Shown: piece after piece, positions 14,778-22,634 of the stretch
Numbering within the stretch: the stretch's first letter is position 1
Layout of the letters: the number at the start of each line of letters is the position of its first letter
Assembly: GCA_019057775.1 (NCBI GenBank)
Contig: JAHLWT010000231.1
Coordinates: forward strand, 1-25,499
Direction of reading: 5' to 3'
Source of the DNA: Promethearchaeota archaeon
GTDB lineage: Archaea; Asgardarchaeota; Lokiarchaeia; Sigynarchaeales; SOKP01
DNA length: 25,499 nucleotides
Translations under genes and position numbers: made by a program
The notes under the pieces: generated by a model
What the model was told of the DNA's origin: nothing
The model's database searches: none
Seen by the model: only the letters and a program-made list of their open reading frames with translations

Positions 14778-16493
14778 TTATTTTTTTGAGCGCAATACTT
14801 TTTTATCCACTTTACCAACGACTGTTAATGGTAATTCATCCGAAAATTCAATAATTTTTGGAACTTCATATGGTGAGCAATTTTCCTTTGCAAATTTTGT
14901 TATATCATCTTTTAAAGCTTGCTCATTACCATCAAATTCAAAACTAGGGTCTATTTGGATAAATGCCTTGACAATCTCGGAACCCGGTCTGTCTGGATTT
15001 GGAATACCAATAGTAGCCACCATCCCTATAGCCGGATGTTTTGCTAATACATCTTCTAATTTTGCTGAAAATACCTTAAATCCGCCAACGATTATCATAT
15101 CTTTTGTACGATCAATGATCCTCAAATACCCCTTCTCATCCATTATCGCTACATCACCAGTATGCATGTATCCATCTTTATCAATTGCATTAGCAGTTTC
15201 TTCTGGTTTATTGTAATATCCTTTCATTATTTGAGGGCCTTTAACGCATATTTCTCCAGGTTCCCCGAGAGGAACTTCCTCATTGGTTTCAGGATTTACT
15301 AATTTTAATTCAGTATTAAGAAGTGGGAGTCCGATTGATCCCAGTTTTCGTTCTCCCCTATAGGGATTCATAGTTGTAAGTGGTGAAGTTTCTGTCATAC
15401 CATATACTTCGAGTAGTTTCCCCTCACCCACCATGCTTTCTAATTGTTTTTGAGACTCTACAGGAAAAGGGGCGGCAGCAGAAATACAGACCTCGCATTT
15501 GGAATGATCTAATCTTTTAAATTTTCTGGTATTGATAAGAATTTGAAATAACGAGGGTACATTTACTAATACTGTTGGTTGATATTTTTTGATTTCATTA
15601 CAAATATAGAGTGTATCTCTTGGATCTGCTATTAGACACTGTTGCCATCCAAGGTAGATACAACTTATACAGAAGAAAAGTCCCGCAATATGGAAGAATG
15701 GAAAACCTGATAAAGCTACACCTGATCCTTTATCCCAACTAAGCCATTTTTGTACAATTAATAGATCTGAAACAGCATTTCTATGAGTTAACATTGCTCC
15801 CTTTGGGGATCCAGTAGTCCCTCCAGTATATTGGATGAAAGCAATATCATCTGGAGTAAAATCTAAATTTACAGGATCTGTAGAATATTTAGCAATTACA
15901 TCATCCCAGAAATCTATCACATCTTTTCCTTCTAAAGGAGTTACTTCCCCCCAAGGGATCTCTTTTACTCTCCTAATTTTATCTTGGTCTTCTTTTGAGA
16001 ACGCACCAATCACACTGGTAACTATTACTAATTTTAATTGTGGTAATTTTGAAGCAATCCCTTTTAATCTATGTTCAAAAATCGCATTGAGAGTTACCAA
16101 TGCCACTTTTTTCTCTCCTGTTCCCAAGTCATTAATCTGATAATGCATTTGTACATCTGAAAGAAGTGGCGATACTCCTGATACTATACATCCCGCTTTT
16201 AAAGTACCCACTACGGCATATACATACTCTGGGATGTTGGCGAGGTTAATCCCTATAATATCTCCTTTTTTAAAACCCTTATCGATTAACATATTGGCAA
16301 ATTGATTGGAGTGTTTATCAATTTCTCCAAATGGTATTTCTAATCCTTGAAAAACAAGAGCAATTTTATCAGGAAACTTCTCAAAGATGTTTTGAAATGC
16401 TTCAGGTAAAGTCATTTCCCATGTACTGGGATCTAGGTCCTCCAAACCTTCATCCCAATTTTGTTTCCAAAACCTTTCGCTATACTTAGACAT
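14778..16493 (-). CDS. AMP-forming acyl-CoA synthetase (fatty acid-CoA ligase type)
   Basis: A 571-residue ANL-superfamily ligase of normal length. The motifs in order are: P-loop YTGGTTGSPKGAMLTH (222-237), YGMTETSP (364-371), TGD (445-447), DRTKDMIIVGGFKV (461-474) and the catalytic lysine in VVGKVDKK (K561). It activates a carboxylic acid with ATP to an acyl-adenylate and then to acyl-CoA. Closest in style to medium/long-chain ligases; chain length cannot be read from sequence. AAGGAGAAA upstream of the ATG at 16493 supports the start. It is downstream of the flavoprotein gene on the same strand but separated by a T9 run. With the thiolase-fold, SCP2 and crotonase genes nearby it would supply the acyl-CoA for this island. 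Confidence 0.93.
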   Translation of the reverse strand: MSKYSERFWKQNWDEGLEDLDPSTWEMTLPEAFQNIFEKFPDKIALVFQGLEIPFGEIDKHSNQFANMLIDKGFKKGDIIGINLANIPEYVYAVVGTLKAGCIVSGVSPLLSDVQMHYQINDLGTGEKKVALVTLNAIFEHRLKGIASKLPQLKLVIVTSVIGAFSKEDQDKIRRVKEIPWGEVTPLEGKDVIDFWDDVIAKYSTDPVNLDFTPDDIAFIQYTGGTTGSPKGAMLTHRNAVSDLLIVQKWLSWDKGSGVALSGFPFFHIAGLFFCISCIYLGWQQCLIADPRDTLYICNEIKKYQPTVLVNVPSLFQILINTRKFKRLDHSKCEVCISAAAPFPVESQKQLESMVGEGKLLEVYGMTETSPLTTMNPYRGERKLGSIGLPLLNTELKLVNPETNEEVPLGEPGEICVKGPQIMKGYYNKPEETANAIDKDGYMHTGDVAIMDEKGYLRIIDRTKDMIIVGGFKVFSAKLEDVLAKHPAIGMVATIGIPNPDRPGSEIVKAFIQIDPSFEFDGNEQALKDDITKFAKENCSPYEVPKIIEFSDELPLTVVGKVDKKVLRSKK

Positions 16494-16632
16494 GTTCTTT
16501 TTCTCCTTACTTTTACTTAAAATAAAAGAATATGATTATTATTGACAAATTCAATTTAAAGTTAATTTAAATCTCTTCTCAAGATGTTTTTTACTGAGTA
16601 AAAAGATCAGAATTTTATATGATGAAGAAAGG

Positions 16633-16641
16633 AAAAAAAAA
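16633..16641 (-). terminator. Poly-T terminator of the flavoprotein gene
   Basis: Nine consecutive T on the transcript strand start six bases after the stop at 16648, suggesting that the acyl-CoA ligase downstream has its own promoter. Confidence 0.5.
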
Positions 16642-16647
16642 TGCGAT

Positions 16648-17673
16648 TTACACTATATTAGATCCGATTTTTTTCAATATATCTTCAGCCTTTTTTGTGA
16701 AACCACTAATTAAATCATCTACATCTACAATAGAGTTTATTAATCCACATGATTGCCCTAAGGGTACAGCTCCATTATCAACGTCTCCATCGGTATAAAC
16801 TATCTCATATTTATGAAGATCATCCAAATAACTATCGATATCAGATATTTCTTTTTCCTGGGTAAGTTTTTCCTCCTTTGATAGGGTTTTGCCATGTTCT
16901 AAGCAATAATCGTTTTTTATCAATCGTATTGGTCCAAATCCTCCAGTAGTAATCATTGTATCTCGATCTGTGGCAGGAAGAATTAGAGATTTATAATTAT
17001 CATGAAATTCACTTTGTACTGACGCAATAAACCTTGTGCCCATTGCTACAGCATCCGCACCCATTGCTAAAGCTGCTGCAATTCCACTAGGATCAGCAAT
17101 TCCACCACAAGCTACTGTCAATAAATCGGGATATTTTTGCTTAACTTCTTGTACTAAAACTAGTGTTGTCACACCTTCATAACTTTGATGACCTCCTCCT
17201 TCAGTGCCAGTAGCAACAACCCCGTTACATCCAGATTCAACTACTTTATCTACTAACCATAATGCAGGTGCTACATGAAAATGATACATATCGGGACATG
17301 TTTTTTGCCATAGTTTTGCTGCGATTCTGGGGCCCCCAGCGCTCGTCAATCCGTAAATCATCTGTTCTCTTATTTTCGGATTTTCTCTTTGCCATTGAGC
17401 TACTTTTCGTAGTAAAATTCGATGATCAGATTGTAATCTAGCAACCCTAATATTAAACCCAAATGGTTTATCAGTGTGTTCAATAACTTTATCTATCTGT
17501 TCCTTAAAATCTGTTATTGAATTTTTCCCTAATAAAGTAGCATGACTTAAAACTCCTAAGCCTCCTGCCTCAGAAACTGCAATCGTTAATTCTGTGGTAT
17601 AAAAAGGGCCCATAGGCGCACTCATTATTGGATATTTTATTCCAAATTTTTCTGTAATTCTTGTTTTAATCAA
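16648..17673 (-). CDS. Nitronate monooxygenase / FabK-like FMN-dependent TIM-barrel protein
   Basis: A 341-residue FMN-binding TIM-barrel protein of the nitronate monooxygenase (2-nitropropane dioxygenase) family. It has the N-terminal YPIMSAPMG loop that contacts FMN, GTEGGGHQ (156-163) with the conserved histidine, CGGIADPSGIAAALAMGADAV (phosphate-binding Gly loop near 190) and MGTRF (211-215). The family includes nitronate monooxygenases, FabK enoyl-ACP reductases and oxidoreductases of unknown substrate. Beside an acyl-CoA ligase, thiolase-fold and SCP2 genes, a role as an enoyl-thioester oxidoreductase is at least as likely as nitronate oxidation, but the sequence does not settle it. ATG at 17673 is the only good start. 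Confidence 0.88.
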   Translation of the reverse strand: MIKTRITEKFGIKYPIMSAPMGPFYTTELTIAVSEAGGLGVLSHATLLGKNSITDFKEQIDKVIEHTDKPFGFNIRVARLQSDHRILLRKVAQWQRENPKIREQMIYGLTSAGGPRIAAKLWQKTCPDMYHFHVAPALWLVDKVVESGCNGVVATGTEGGGHQSYEGVTTLVLVQEVKQKYPDLLTVACGGIADPSGIAAALAMGADAVAMGTRFIASVQSEFHDNYKSLILPATDRDTMITTGGFGPIRLIKNDYCLEHGKTLSKEEKLTQEKEISDIDSYLDDLHKYEIVYTDGDVDNGAVPLGQSCGLINSIVDVDDLISGFTKKAEDILKKIGSNIV

Positions 17674-17837
17674 TTTTCTTCTACGTAAAAATCATCATTC
17701 TAATAGTATATACTTCCCGTTTAGAAATAAAAAGGCTATCTAAATTAAATTTATTATAAAATCAAAATTTAAACAAGTTGAATGGATTTGAACTTATAAA
17801 AAACGCTCTAAAAAATAAATAAAATAAATAAAATTAT

Positions 17838-18503
17838 TTAAAATTCGTACCCGCACTTCTTACAGACATTTTTTTTAGCGTACATCGGTTTATGGCCAAC
17901 GTAGGATAAGACTTTTGTTTTATCTTCTTCACTTTTTATATCCTTCCCAGTAGCGCCACAACTTGGACACATCAAACGCTCCTCACTTGTATACGTTGTA
18001 GGCGCCTCAGGTTTTAAAGCTGTTAATTCAGTCTCTGCTTCTTCTATTTTAGCATTTTGAGCATCAATAATCTTATCTTTTTCTACTGTTACATCATTTA
18101 ATTCTTTTATTTTAGTGTCTTTTTCAGTGAGAGAGTTAGTTAATTCTTCATTCTTTTTAGTTAAGTCTTCTACTTGTGCTTTTAATGCATTGATTTCGTC
18201 ATCCATTAAAGTAATAGTCTTCTTCAAATCAAATATTTCAGTGTCTAGATTGTCAAGTTTGTTGGATTTACTTTCCAATTCAGCAATTTTTCCTTCGTAT
18301 TTTGAAATTAATTCATCACGTTCTTTTGCTAGACCGGTTAGATCTTCATCCTTTTTAGCTAAACTTTCTTTTAATTCACTAACTTCTGCTGTTGCTTCAT
18401 CAATTTTATGCTGAAGTCCTTTTAAAACTTTATCGTCTAAATCTGAAGTTAAATCTTTCATTTCATCTTGAGAAATTATGAATCCACCTCTTGTTAATCT
18501 CAA
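17838..18503 (-). CDS. Coiled-coil protein with C-terminal zinc ribbon
   Basis: No named family is recognised. Of 221 residues, about 25-165 are almost continuous heptad-type coiled coil (rich in Glu, Lys, Leu, Asp, with no proline and few aromatics). A short Pro/Thr linker (ALKPEAPTTYTSEER) leads to a zinc ribbon with CPSC near 180 and CKKC near 215. The coiled coil suggests a rod-like dimer; the ribbon may bind protein or nucleic acid. Cytoplasmic: there is no signal or membrane segment. The start is unclear. TTG at 18503 is the longest; ATG at 18461 removes 14 residues that do not look coiled-coil, and a TATA-like box near 18529-18537 would fit either. It lies between the flavoprotein and SCP2 genes on the same strand, each with its own gap, so a shared role is only a guess. 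Confidence 0.75.
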   Translation of the reverse strand: MRLTRGGFIISQDEMKDLTSDLDDKVLKGLQHKIDEATAEVSELKESLAKKDEDLTGLAKERDELISKYEGKIAELESKSNKLDNLDTEIFDLKKTITLMDDEINALKAQVEDLTKKNEELTNSLTEKDTKIKELNDVTVEKDKIIDAQNAKIEEAETELTALKPEAPTTYTSEERLMCPSCGATGKDIKSEEDKTKVLSYVGHKPMYAKKNVCKKCGYEF

Positions 18504-18734
18504 ACTAATTACTAAATTCTTATAAAATAACGGAATTTTGTAATATGAAATTTTAATAATTAAATACTAATTGTTTCAAAAATCTTATAATAGAATTCAT
18601 ATTTAAGTTTTTTTTTTACGGTAGATTGGATTTGGTTCTAAATCTCATTGATTCTACTTTTCGTAATTAAGGCATTTTGGATAGCAAATTTTAAATGACA
18701 CTATACATATTGAAATACTTAAAATTTAAAGAAA

Positions 18735-19169
18735 TCATAGATTTTGTATAAAATCATTTATAACTGAAGTAATCGCTTGAAAGTCCATAAGTTCTTCACC
18801 ACTTCCTTCAAATGAGACATCTCCTGCCTCGTGGGCGCTCGAAATTTCAATGCTTCCAAATAATATTCCTGTAAAAACATCTCTACTCGTAGAAAAAGTT
18901 AAAGTCGGATTTTCAACCTCCTCCTCCCCATAATCAACTTTCCCCTCCTTGAACTTCAACCAGATCTTTTTATCCTCATCAGATATAATAATTTGACCTA
19001 AAAATTCCATATCTAACATCGCCATATCCTCAAATTCTTCTTCTAACCGCTTATCTTCTAATGAGATCTGCTTATAAATTTCTAAGAGTTTAAGATAGTC
19101 TTCCGCTATAACAGTCCCTTCCCCTTCCAACTTACCTTTAACATTCTTTAATAATTCTTGATCAATCAT
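18735..19169 (-). CDS. Stand-alone SCP2 sterol/lipid-binding domain protein
   Basis: A 144-residue protein in which residues about 40-140 fit the SCP2 fold. A strand pair (LGQIIISDEDKKIWLKFKEGKV) is followed by the family's NPTLTFSTSRDVFTGILFG segment (the 'D-x-T/L-T-x-S-x-x-x-x-x-x-I-x-x-G' type pattern). Then come AGDVSFEGSGEELMDFQAI and a C-terminal helix. SCP2 proteins hold acyl-CoA, sterols or other lipids in a hydrophobic tunnel. Residues 1-40 form an extra helical N-terminus. It lies 101 bases after the TLP1-type thiolase gene, whose gap contains T-runs, and may be transcribed separately. A second SCP2 gene sits at 22635 on the other arm of the island. Confidence 0.85.
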   Translation of the reverse strand: MIDQELLKNVKGKLEGEGTVIAEDYLKLLEIYKQISLEDKRLEEEFEDMAMLDMEFLGQIIISDEDKKIWLKFKEGKVDYGEEEVENPTLTFSTSRDVFTGILFGSIEISSAHEAGDVSFEGSGEELMDFQAITSVINDFIQNL

Positions 19170-19255
19170 TTGTTTTTCAATATTTTTGATTATTTTTACT
19201 GAACAACAAGAAAAAGAAAAAATAAATAAATTTTTACTTTAAGAACTTTCTTTAG

Positions 19256-19270
19256 AAAAAAACAAAAAAA
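19256..19270 (-). terminator. T-rich terminator directly after the TLP1-type gene
   Basis: Two runs of seven T separated by one G on the transcript strand begin right after the stop codon at 19271. Confidence 0.5.
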
Positions 19271-20773
19271 TTATTCCATGGAGATAGCTATATTTCGATC
19301 AATATTAGCATCATACTTAATCACAAAATTCTTCCCCACTAAATCTTGATTTTCTAAGGTTAAGAGCATATCTGATTCAATTGTAATAATGGCAAGGGCA
19401 CGGTCCCCATTTTCAAGAGAACCAACTAGAACTCCTCTTTTAGGTTGCCCCGTTCGATCATAAATAATAGAATATCCCTCAACAGTCAGCTTACCATTCA
19501 TTTTTTCAACTATATCGGGCAACCTCTTTTTTAAAATTGATTCTTGTATTTTAGAGTCATCCCGAACACCCCATTCCTTCGTAGGCGGTTTGGTTCCATA
19601 GATTCCAATTGATTGTTTAGTGTTGTAGCCACCATTAGCTATAACCATTACTTTTAATGAAGGATCAGTTCGAATTAATTCAACAGTGTTGATAATTGCA
19701 TGTAACGAATAATTACTTAAGGGAGTACCAAAATATGGAAGACCCCCTGTAACTGTCAAGTCGCGCGGATCATCCTCTTTAATTCCAAGTTCCTTAATAA
19801 AGATCTCTACAATTGAAGGAAAACAACTATATAAGTCAAACTTGTCAATATCACTTAGCTCTAAGCCCGCTTGTTCCAAAACAATTCGAGAACCTTCTCT
19901 AACCGCAGGAGAACTATCAAGTCTTGGACGGCGATAAATTTCATTAATATTTTTTAAATCTACCCCTCCCATTATATATACCCAATGTTTCCTATCAATA
20001 TTAAGTAATTTAGCAATTTCTTCACTTGCAATTATAATTGTTCCAGCTTGATCAACGAAATTGTTAGCACACATGCGTTTAGTATATGGGTATACAACAC
20101 GACGATTCTCAGGAGAGGGAGTTATAATTTCATCAGCACTAAAAAGCTTTTGAGTCCAGCTTAAAGGATTTTTTGAAGCTACCTTAGAAAAACGTTCCAA
20201 AAGTTCTCCCATATATTTTCTATGTTCCTCAATACTGCGTCCAGATGATGCTCTAAGGGCTGTTTCGAAGATTGCGTAAGTAAGTGATGGAAAATATAGC
20301 CCATACTTCTTATCAATTTCGGGGATATCCCATTTCTCCCCATTTATATATTTTGGAGGTCTATTTTCCGGCCAATGTTTAGGACGCTTCCCTTTGAATA
20401 TTTTATTAATAGAATAAGCTGCTTCTCCACCCGTAATAAGAACACACTGGTGCTCTCCAGATGCAATAGCTTTTGCAGCTCGATTAACTAACATCTGAGG
20501 ACTGTGTCCACCATCAGGTAAATATGTTTTTTCTTTAGATGTGATATTGAGCTTTTTACTAAGCTCACCCGGAGCGTCTTCATATGACCAAGAACTGATA
20601 TTTACCATGTAAATGGCATCTATAAAATCGATAATCTTTTTGGTTTGTGTATTATCTATTGCATCTTGGCTAGTTTTGACCATTAAACTGAGGGAATCAA
20701 GAGGATGAGGCGTACCCTTACGTTGAGTAAACTGTGCAGCTCCAACTATAATTGGAATATGTTTTTTCCCCAT
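19271..20773 (-). CDS. Thiolase-like protein type 1 (TLP1-like) with extra C-terminal domain, no catalytic Cys
   Basis: A 500-residue thiolase-fold protein counted from the ATG at 20773; a TTG at 20785 would add only four residues. The thiolase core (about 1-390) starts HIPIIVGAAQFTQRKG. At the loop where thiolases carry the nucleophilic Cys it reads GGHSPQ (88-93), so the Cys is absent. The NEAF/HDCF loop is replaced by YSCF, and GGLPYFGTPLSNYSLHA stands for the GHP-GATG region. Residues about 410-500 form an added beta-rich domain (VEGYSIIYDRTGQPKRG), as in mycobacterial TLP1. Known TLP1 proteins are monomeric, bind CoA and have no proven thiolase reaction. Divergent from the DUF35-linked thiolase gene across a 135-base gap. 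Probably an acyl-CoA-binding lyase or carrier partner; the function is open. Confidence 0.85.
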   Translation of the reverse strand: MGKKHIPIIVGAAQFTQRKGTPHPLDSLSLMVKTSQDAIDNTQTKKIIDFIDAIYMVNISSWSYEDAPGELSKKLNITSKEKTYLPDGGHSPQMLVNRAAKAIASGEHQCVLITGGEAAYSINKIFKGKRPKHWPENRPPKYINGEKWDIPEIDKKYGLYFPSLTYAIFETALRASSGRSIEEHRKYMGELLERFSKVASKNPLSWTQKLFSADEIITPSPENRRVVYPYTKRMCANNFVDQAGTIIIASEEIAKLLNIDRKHWVYIMGGVDLKNINEIYRRPRLDSSPAVREGSRIVLEQAGLELSDIDKFDLYSCFPSIVEIFIKELGIKEDDPRDLTVTGGLPYFGTPLSNYSLHAIINTVELIRTDPSLKVMVIANGGYNTKQSIGIYGTKPPTKEWGVRDDSKIQESILKKRLPDIVEKMNGKLTVEGYSIIYDRTGQPKRGVLVGSLENGDRALAIITIESDMLLTLENQDLVGKNFVIKYDANIDRNIAISME

Positions 20774-20837
20774 GATTAGTAACAAACCTACTAATGATAA
20801 AGTAAATTTATTTCTATTAAAAATTCGTTAATCTTAA

Positions 20838-20847
20838 TTATATATAA
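20838..20847. promoter_or_regulatory. Palindromic TATA element shared by divergent thiolase-fold genes
   Basis: TTATATATAA is a perfect 10-bp palindrome 65 bases from the minus-strand start (20773) and about 61 bases from the plus-strand start (20909). As a symmetric TATA box it could drive both directions and so co-regulate the two arms. Confidence 0.45.
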
Positions 20848-20908
20848 AAACAAAAATAATATCATGCATTAATTTTAAGAATCATATAAATTAGTTGTGA
20901 AAATTACA

Positions 20909-22144
20909 ATGAAAAAGAGAGTAGCGATAATTGGTGTTGGAATAACACCTTTTAAGGCAAGGTATTTGGATAAAACATATTTTGAACTCGCTTACGATGC
21001 AACAAAACTAGCTCTTGGAGATGCAAATAAAAATGGAGCTGAAATTACGCATAAAGACTTGCAATCAACAGTGTATGGAATATATAACGAGTTATTTGAA
21101 CGACAATTTATGCCAGATATATTTATTAATAGTTATATAGGGATGAGTGATAAACCAGGTACAAGAATAGCAGCAGGAGGGGCTACAGGGGGATATACAG
21201 TTCGAATGGCTTTTGCTGAAGTTGCATCAGGACTCTCAGATTTATGTCTTTGTCTTGGAGTAGAAAAGTGTGCTGATTGTTATGACGAACAAACAGGCGC
21301 CGCTACTCCTGAAGTATTAAACGCAATAGCATATTCGGCGGATATGACTTATGAATATCCCATGGGCATGATGGCAGCAAGTTCTTATGTAAGCATGGTA
21401 AATGCACATTTTGAAGAATTTGGTAACCCTACTGAAGAACAAATGGCTCTTGTATCTGTCAAGAATCATGGGAATGCCATGAAGAATCCTAAAGCTCAAG
21501 CACCTATGGATATCACTGTTGAAGATGTTATGAATTCGAGAATAATATGTTATCCCTTTAAGTTATTAGACTGCTGTTTATATTCAGAAGCATCAGCCGC
21601 ACTAATATTAGCGAGTGAGGAAAAAGTTAGAGAACTAAAAGTTGAGAGCCCAATTTGGATTACTGGAGTTGGAGCAGCCAATGCTGATTGTTTTATAGGA
21701 AATAGAGAAGACATGGGGAGACTTTACTCCAATATTTATGCTGCAAAAGTTGCATACAAAATGGCAGGTTTAGACTATAAAAATATTAAAGCACAAATTG
21801 ATCTCGCAGAACTACATGACGCCTTTTCAGGGCAAGAAGTTATTTCTTATGAAGAATTAGGTTTTGTTCCCTTTGGAGAAGGAGGAAAATGGATAGAGTC
21901 TGGAGGGCCACTTATGAATGGTGAATTACCTTGTTGTCCTTCAGGGGGTTTAATAGGATGTGGACACGCAGTTGGCGCCACCGGAATCATGTCTACGGGG
22001 GAAGCAGCACTTCAATTAAGAGGTGAAGCAGGAAAACATCAAGTAAATATTAATAAAGGACGAGCTATTTCACACTCTATTGGAGGTCCTGGTGCGGCAT
22101 ATGCTGCTATTATTGTAATGGAAAATGAGGAGGCGCAAAAATAA
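20909..22144 (+). CDS. Thiolase-fold protein of the SCP-x/Ltp type lacking the nucleophilic Cys (candidate aldolase)
   Basis: A 411-residue thiolase-superfamily protein starting MKKRVAIIGVG; GTG at 20897 is a less likely earlier start. Thiolases have C-A-S-G-G on the nucleophile loop; here the loop reads AGGATGG, with Gly91 where Cys is expected. LHDAFSGQE (H303) and SGGLIGCGHAVGATG (H353) are intact. The last catalytic-Cys segment reads ISHSIGGPG, with Ser/His instead of Cys. Ordinary thiolysis or Claisen condensation is therefore unlikely. Steroid-degrading bacteria have thiolase-fold aldolases (Ltp2 type) that also lost the Cys and require a DUF35 partner. The next gene here is a DUF35 protein, overlapping by one base. 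I infer a C-C lyase or ligase acting on an acyl-CoA; a structural role is the alternative. Confidence 0.87.
   Translation: MKKRVAIIGVGITPFKARYLDKTYFELAYDATKLALGDANKNGAEITHKDLQSTVYGIYNELFERQFMPDIFINSYIGMSDKPGTRIAAGGATGGYTVRMAFAEVASGLSDLCLCLGVEKCADCYDEQTGAATPEVLNAIAYSADMTYEYPMGMMAASSYVSMVNAHFEEFGNPTEEQMALVSVKNHGNAMKNPKAQAPMDITVEDVMNSRIICYPFKLLDCCLYSEASAALILASEEKVRELKVESPIWITGVGAANADCFIGNREDMGRLYSNIYAAKVAYKMAGLDYKNIKAQIDLAELHDAFSGQEVISYEELGFVPFGEGGKWIESGGPLMNGELPCCPSGGLIGCGHAVGATGIMSTGEAALQLRGEAGKHQVNINKGRAISHSIGGPGAAYAAIIVMENEEAQK
22127..22133 (+). promoter_or_regulatory. Ribosome-binding site of the DUF35 gene inside the thiolase-fold gene end
   Basis: GAGGAGG ten bases before the ATG at 22144, embedded in the last codons of the upstream gene. 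It indicates translation from one polycistronic mRNA. Confidence 0.6.
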
Positions 22145-22632
22145 TGGAATTTAAAGCACACGAAATAAGAGATAAAATCCAGATAAATTACAAATATTCA
22201 ATGGGTGGACAAAGCAAGTTTTTCATAGAATTGATGAAAAATAAGAAGATTTTAGGAACTAAATGTAAGAAATGTGGAAAGGTTTGGATGCCTCCCAGAA
22301 TAAATTGTTCTGATTGTTATGAAGATACAGATTGGCTTGAATTAAAGCAAACAGGAACAATAGAAGTGAGCACTATTGTTTGGTATACAACTTCCGCATT
22401 TATCCAAGCCATACCTTATGGAATTGCCTTTATTAAACTAGATGGGGCTGAAACAGCCTTTAATCAAGGTATATTCTCTGAAAATTTAGTCCCTTCTAAA
22501 GTTAAAAAGGGTCAACGTGTGAGAGCTGTTTTTCAGAAAGAAAGGCAGGGAAAAATGACCGATTTCTTTTTTGTGCCTGAGGAAGAGTATGAAAGATGGA
22601 TAAAAAGACCAGAATATGAAGGAGGAGAATAA
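22144..22632 (+). CDS. DUF35 zinc-ribbon/OB-fold protein, thiolase partner
   Basis: A 162-residue protein with the DUF35 layout. An N-terminal helix (19-35, FFIELMKNKK) is followed by a rubredoxin-like zinc ribbon with C41, C44, C55 and C58 (CKKCGKVWMPPRINCSDC) and an OB-fold from about 65 to 150 (TGTIEVSTIVWYT ... YGIAFIKLDGA). DUF35 proteins pair with thiolase-fold enzymes. In archaeal mevalonate synthesis one bridges acetoacetyl-CoA thiolase and HMG-CoA synthase, and in steroid degradation one completes the Ltp2 aldolase. The ATG overlaps the stop of the thiolase-fold gene (TAATG), so the two are translationally coupled and very likely form a complex. No HMG-CoA synthase gene is adjacent, which argues against the mevalonate version here. 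Confidence 0.93.
   Translation: MEFKAHEIRDKIQINYKYSMGGQSKFFIELMKNKKILGTKCKKCGKVWMPPRINCSDCYEDTDWLELKQTGTIEVSTIVWYTTSAFIQAIPYGIAFIKLDGAETAFNQGIFSENLVPSKVKKGQRVRAVFQKERQGKMTDFFFVPEEEYERWIKRPEYEGGE
22621..22627 (+). promoter_or_regulatory. Ribosome-binding site fixing the GTG start of the SCP2 gene
   Basis: GGAGGAG seven bases before GTG at 22635. It overlaps the end of the DUF35 gene and supports the non-ATG start. Confidence 0.6.
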
Positions 22633-22634
22633 GA

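Noticed and set aside
14770..15216. A 148-residue open frame antisense to the acyl-CoA ligase 3' end
   Set aside because: The ligase is complete with all motifs; the antisense frame is serine/isoleucine-rich noise.
18609..18618. Run of ten T on the plus strand as a terminator
   Set aside because: No plus-strand gene ends there; for the minus-strand genes it is an A-run and cannot terminate them.
20909..22632. Reading the thiolase-DUF35 pair as the mevalonate-pathway acetoacetyl-CoA thiolase complex
   Set aside because: There is no HMG-CoA synthase gene next to it, and the thiolase lacks its nucleophilic Cys, which the mevalonate enzyme needs.
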